A DNA stretch of 64,000 nucleotides from assembly GCA_921293015.1 (NCBI GenBank), contig OV121090.1:37793082-37857081 (forward strand). The letters run 5' to 3'. A program made the translations under genes and the position numbers. Each line of letters opens with the position of its first letter. Position 1 is the stretch's first letter. Positions 59,791-64,000 of this stretch are shown in pieces. The stretch is from Phorcus lineatus. Lineage: Eukaryota > Mollusca > Gastropoda > Trochida > Trochidae. A model generated the notes under the pieces. The model was not told the origin of the DNA, made no database searches, and saw only the letters and a list, made by a program, of their open reading frames with translations.

Positions 59791-61450
59791 TGTTCGAAAG
59801 TCACGATATGAAAATGAAATGGTAATCTTAATGGATACTCCCCACATAAATAGTTTTCAATAATAAGAGGTTTTACATTTTGCTACAGCTAGTAAGCCTT
59901 CTTCATTAACAAATATCTTAAAAAATAAATATTAAACATAGCATTTCTATTTTAGAAACACCATCATTTTTACTCGAGTCTTTGCCTTTTGTGCCTATAG
60001 AATGTACGTCATAAAGTCAAAATTAGTTCACTGGTATTTTTCTGTGTTATTCGTAGCTTTATTCCCCATGTCATAAAATATCTCGAGCCACGTAAAAACG
60101 TATATAGAAATCTTTGAAGAAAATATAAAAATAATACGTAGTTGATTAACATGAAGTTATTTTGAAATGTACAGATAGTTAAAAGAGTTCCTTTTTCATA
60201 AAACGTCTTTTGAACTGTTTTACCAATACCTTTTTTAAACCTTCAAATCGGCCACTTTTTTGTCAAATGACAAGGTTGCTTAACCTAAGGAAAGTCAGGA
60301 GATGAATGTAAAGCACGTGCTTTGCGTATCTGAATCGTTTCTTATTCTTAGTATCGAAGTATCCTGTGAATGTAGTGCAGTTGTTTATAACTATTGAAAT
60401 AGCACAGTCGCCCTAAGAAGTCGTTAGAAACAATGCGTGTGGTAATTCATAAAGACACTTAATCTCAGCCTGCTTTTAGCGTGAAAGCATTCAATTCCGC
60501 TTCCTACTCTATATCAGGTAAATTAACTATAACGCTCGGCACGTCATGGTTGAAATGTTGTCTTTGAACCTTTTTTTCTCACAAAAGAAATTATGTCTTT
60601 TATGCCTTGTCTCTTCAGCAAGCATGTAAAATAATATTGTAATACAAAATATTTACACTTGAAACCTAATTAGTCTCACCAATTGAATAGCACAGACGAC
60701 GCTCTGTCATAAAATACAGTAGTATGATATGTAAAACTATCATCTAGCATATTATAAACTAAAGTAGATGAATAATGATTTATAACTTAATAAGTAACCT
60801 TTGAGTTGTAGATGTAAGATTTTTCTAGTGGCTAATGTAATTAATATATCTTGAATAAATGATTTGGTTTTTTAAAAAGTGGCTCTGCAAATGTTTGCCG
60901 GGTTTTATGTCGGGGTAGATGGTAGATTTCGGCTAAAAGTGTAAGGTTTAATTTAAGCAGATATGTTGTAGTTGCCTTCACGCTCAGCATATGAGAATTG
61001 TAATATTCTTGTTTAGACTGTCCAGTGGTAACCAGATACACTTGACAACAACAAATTATAATTTTGACAACGGAGTTCCTTAGACCCAATTATGGAATAT
61101 TACGTATTGCATAACCTGGCAGGTAGCCGGAGACTCTGATAGCGAGTATACTCAACCATTTGGTTCCTTTACTTAGTCCATATCAAGTAGTGCAGGCGTG
61201 TTATATGTTATCAAGGATGTAGCCCTTAGAATCCAGGTCAGTTCATTTGTTGCATCATTAGGGTAGATGTATGACATCTATTGATTAGCATTACCAGAAG
61301 TGAGCGGGTCGCTGCAAAATAGTCTGCATCAACTCTATGAGTCATATGTTGTAGATAGGATAGTAGCAGTGACATTTTCAATCATACTACGTCATACTCT
61401 AACGAGGGACTTGCCCTGACAGTGAGAGGATATTGTAGGAGCTCAAAGGA
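59791..61450. other. Non-coding DNA, no feature seen
   Basis: No gene or repeat recognised. Confidence 0.4.
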
Positions 61451-61464
61451 TACAAATGAGTTGA

Positions 61465-61518
61465 GTGAGTGAGTTATTGTTTAACGCCGCTTGAGCAATA
61501 TTTCAGCCATTAGCGGCG
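61465..61518 (-). mobile_element. 54-bp tail-only retroposon with perfect TSD
   Basis: Flanked by TACAAATGAGTTGA at 61451-61464 and 61519-61532, a perfect 14-bp duplication. The insert is GTGAGTGAGTTATTGT, TTAACGCCGCT, the loop TGAGCAATATTTCAGCCATT, then AGCGGCG. Its hairpin and loop are identical to those of the 25.5-kb insertion, but the host site and TSD differ, so the two are independent insertions. Confidence 0.93.
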
Positions 61519-61532
61519 TACAAATGAGTTGA

Positions 61533-63008
61533 TGTATTCTATATTTAACTGTTACATTCCCGTGGTTTCATTGCTTGTTGTTTAATTGACTATCTTGTTT
61601 CAAACCTCTGGACAAAAGTCCATTAAATTGTGAAAGCCGACATATATTTTTTTAGATAATCCTTTTGGGAATATTATTAATAAAAGTCAAAGTTAGTATT
61701 ATTGAAGACCGTTTATTTATTTATCAGGTATAATTGATAAAGACATCTAGCTTACTCATACTTATTCTTTTGGCAGGTAAAGTTGTTGAAGCCGTACAAG
61801 GTGTAAACTAAACAACAAGTGATCAGTTAAAAGAGTACATAAACTAACACTGGCAGAAAAAAATAATTTTAAAACACAAGTCTTTGCTATAGATATCTAG
61901 AAATATTAAATAATCTGCAATATGGTAAATATTAATTTTTTGAAAATTTTAATTGCTATAACCATGTTTATTGAAATAAAAATCACTTATGCATTCTTTT
62001 CTGGTATACAATCTCATGATCTCTTTTTCATAATATTCAAGATTCCAACCCAAAACAAGATTCCACAAAATGAGGTATGTTGCCATCCTGCAATCGTATC
62101 TATGAAAATAGTTGATAGACTTGCGACTTGAAATGAATGTTTGTAAGATAACTTTGAATGAAAGTGTGGTGATTATGTTTAGAGGATCATCTCGGAATCA
62201 GTTAGGTTTTTCATAGGTTTATGGTATCACCTACTAGACAGAAGGAACTCTCTGCTCAACTATAGTTTAGTCTTCTAAGTTTAGACATAAATACAATGAG
62301 AGTCATTTCTGCATATATCCAGCTTGAAACACATAGGTCAAGATATTTTTCTAGGGAGTATAAACATATTACGAGCAATGGTACGTGTTTCATTTTCAGT
62401 AGCAAGAACTACAAGAAATACCTGTAATTTTCCTATGTGGGCTTCACTGTCCCAGATAGACAGTTTATGCTCTTCAATAGTTAACAACCAACGTCAAAAC
62501 CTAAGCAATCATAACCGTGAGCTTATAAGTAAGTAACACTATAATATACAACACTGTTGGGTACTCGTTGATATCTCGTTCACCTACTTCTACGCTAGGA
62601 ATCCTCTCAACTTCACCGCTGATGACTATATTAGTTGCTTTCTCCAGACTATATTAGTAGGCTTCTCGGGGCCATGAAGTAGAGAGGAAGTATTAATGAA
62701 AACAAAGCTTGTTATATGTGCACCCAAGGCAAGACGTTCAGGCTGTGACGATACAGTATGTGCATACCCTCGTAGATAAGTGGTCACCTTCTATGTTTGG
62801 AATCATTGTCTCCATTGATAGGATTGTGCACCTTCCAAGTGTCATTCTCTCAAATAATGTTTTCTTGACCTTTTCTTGCCTCGATTTTCTTCATAGTGAT
62901 GGCATGTAAGATTCTTACACCCCTTGGGAAGTTATTTCCTTTGTTTTATTTGAAGGTTATATGCCATAACCACCATGTGCGCAGGTTGGTTATCTCATAA
63001 TTACCATG
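61533..63008. other. Non-coding DNA, no feature seen
   Basis: Short open frames (up to 70 codons) with no recognisable domain. Confidence 0.4.
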
Positions 63009-63020
63009 GTCGGTTATGAG

Positions 63021-63082
63021 TGAGTACATGAGTTGAGGTTTAACGTGTTTTTTTCTAACAACATTTCAGATATTAAACACCT
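63021..63082 (-). mobile_element. 62-bp tail-only retroposon, variant stem
   Basis: Flanked by GTCGGTTATGAG at 63009-63020 and 63083-63094, a perfect 12-bp duplication. Same layout as the 25.5 and 61.5 kb insertions (TGAGT-type end, GGTTTAAC, stem, loop with AACATTTCAGATATT, stem), but the stem is GTGTTT/AAACAC where the others have GCCGCT/AGCGGC. The tail side resembles the 35.6-35.87 kb element. Confidence 0.85.
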
Positions 63083-63170
63083 GTCGGTTATGAGATGTTC
63101 AATGTGAACAAACAAATTGACTTGTAAAATTTTGAAATTTCATCAAGCTAGAGATTTAACATTTAGAAAG

Positions 63171-63226
63171 GGCGTAACAGACCTCTGTATTGTCAAGCAA
63201 CACCTCTACCTCTTGAGCTAACGAGG
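63171..63226 (-). pseudogene. tRNA-like relic
   Basis: On the minus strand: GTTAGCTCAAGAGGTAGAGG has a good A box (TAGCTCAAGAGG). GACAATACAGAGGTCTG follows, where an anticodon arm and variable region would be expected. The B box that should follow is degraded. It could be an old tRNA pseudogene or the head of a SINE. No cloverleaf closes fully. Confidence 0.4.
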
Positions 63227-63507
63227 ATCCATGTCAGCTGAGGTACTTTTTGTTGTGTCATGTGTACACTGATTTCCCCCTGTATATATATAATAATAGG
63301 TAATAGGTTTTGTATATTTTTAATGTAAATGGGCTAGTTTTTAGCTTTAGAATCTAAAGCAGGCGTGTATTGTTAATATTCTATGTGACTCGTTCGGTCA
63401 GAAAACATAAAGCCGCAAAGTGTTAAAATATAACGTTAATAAATGCAATATATATGAATAATTTAGTTTAAAGTTATTTTACGAATGTTCCGCGGGAGTG
63501 TAAGCCA

Positions 63508-63606
63508 AATAATGACCTGATTGCCTCGCATTATGGCAATAAACTCGGCTCGGGCTACGCCCTCGCGAGTTTATTTGCCATAACCGCTCGGCACCAGGTC
63601 ATTATT
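63508..63606. mobile_element. 99-bp palindromic element
   Basis: AATAATGACCTG at 63508 is complemented by CAGGTCATTATT at 63595-63606; between them TTATGGCAATAAACTCG pairs with CGAGTTTATTTGCCATAA. The centre is GC-rich (GGCTCGGGCTACGCCCTC). The outer intervals (ATTGCCTCGCA against CCGCTCGGCAC) pair less well. The whole can fold as a single hairpin. It looks like a very small MITE; no target duplication was fixed. Confidence 0.75.
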
Positions 63607-63759
63607 TACTACTTACCCAATTTTACCTGCACAATTGACGCATATATAGGACTGTTTCTGACTTACACTCTAGGCCTCTCTTCTGTAAATTTAGTAAGAT
63701 TGATTTACGTTACTCAAGAATAAGTTTTACATTGAAATGAATAAAATTATCAACAGATC

Positions 63760-64000
63760 AACAGCGATGCTTGTAGACATCGCCTGAACAAAAGCACGAT
63801 CGAGAATATCACCATTGATGATGCAGAGATTGCTTTAACTCCAATGGTGAAAAGTCCGGGAGTATTCATCGACCAGAACCTATCAATGGATTCCCAGATC
63901 AACCAACTCTCCAGAATTTGCTTCTTTCACCTATAAGCTATCAGTAACATCCGACATAGTCTAACAACTGTCGCAGCTCATACTCTCGTCAGGTCTCTTG
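63760..64000 (+). pseudogene. Non-LTR reverse transcriptase relic, runs off the end
   Basis: Reads NSDACRHRLNKSTIENITID, then GVFIDQNLSMDSQINQLSRI and CFFHL, a TAA (63934-63936), then AISNIRHSLTTVAAHTLVRS. The pattern (K.PGV..D.NLSM..QI..I....F.HL..I..IR..LT...A.TLV) is that of the region after the catalytic core of CR1/Jockey-type reverse transcriptases. The stop sits where relatives usually have a charged residue before NIS. The 5' catalytic part is absent, so the copy is truncated at its start; the 3' part continues beyond the window. Confidence 0.85.

Overview
This window looks like a piece of a repeat-rich, AT-rich invertebrate nuclear genome, most likely a marine gastropod mollusc. The reasons are long stretches without open frames, tRNA-derived SINEs with (CTCAC)n tails, Tc1-type transposons, MITEs, microsatellites, and a hairpin-plus-GTGAG motif of the kind I recall from abalone and related snails. 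The species assignment rests on recollection and is an inference. I see no intact protein-coding gene and no functional tRNA or rRNA gene. The longest convincing coding sequence is a broken Tc1-like transposase. All homology statements within the window come from reading by eye, so segment boundaries are approximate.

Layout. 1-14 kb is mostly unassigned non-coding DNA. It carries a truncated terminal-inverted-repeat (TIR) element (about 6.0 kb), a MITE (9.5 kb) and a decayed satellite patch (12.1 kb). From 15 to 35 kb lies a tandem segmental duplication: copy A (about 15.1-24.5 kb), copy B (about 26.2-34.4 kb) and a partial third copy (about 34.6-35.35 kb). The copies differ by insertions. 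A has a MITE at 18.2 kb and SINEs at 22.6 and 23.7 kb; B has a (TC)n tract at 28.5 kb and a 145-bp satellite at 33.5-34.2 kb. A full-length SINE with a perfect 12-bp target duplication lies at 37.9 kb. A second duplicated pair, C (about 49.0-52.0 kb) and D (about 54.9-56.0 kb), differs by a 1520-bp Tc1-like element present only in C. 56-64 kb holds more TIR elements, small retroposons and two LINE relics (the first of these at 48.6 kb).

Two patterns go beyond ordinary repeats. (1) Three very short insertions (54-62 bp; 25.5, 61.5 and 63.0 kb), each flanked by a perfect 12-14 bp target duplication, consist only of the 3' hairpin and tail otherwise found at the end of full SINEs. Their stems differ in sequence but stay paired, so an RNA hairpin seems to be what is mobilised. 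(2) An exon-like module of about 130-140 bp recurs at least eight times on both strands (19.3, 24.4, 28.7, 29.1, 34.3, 43.3, 49.15 and 55.0 kb). In the five better copies the same reading frame stays open and splice-like ends are partly kept. I do not recognise the protein.
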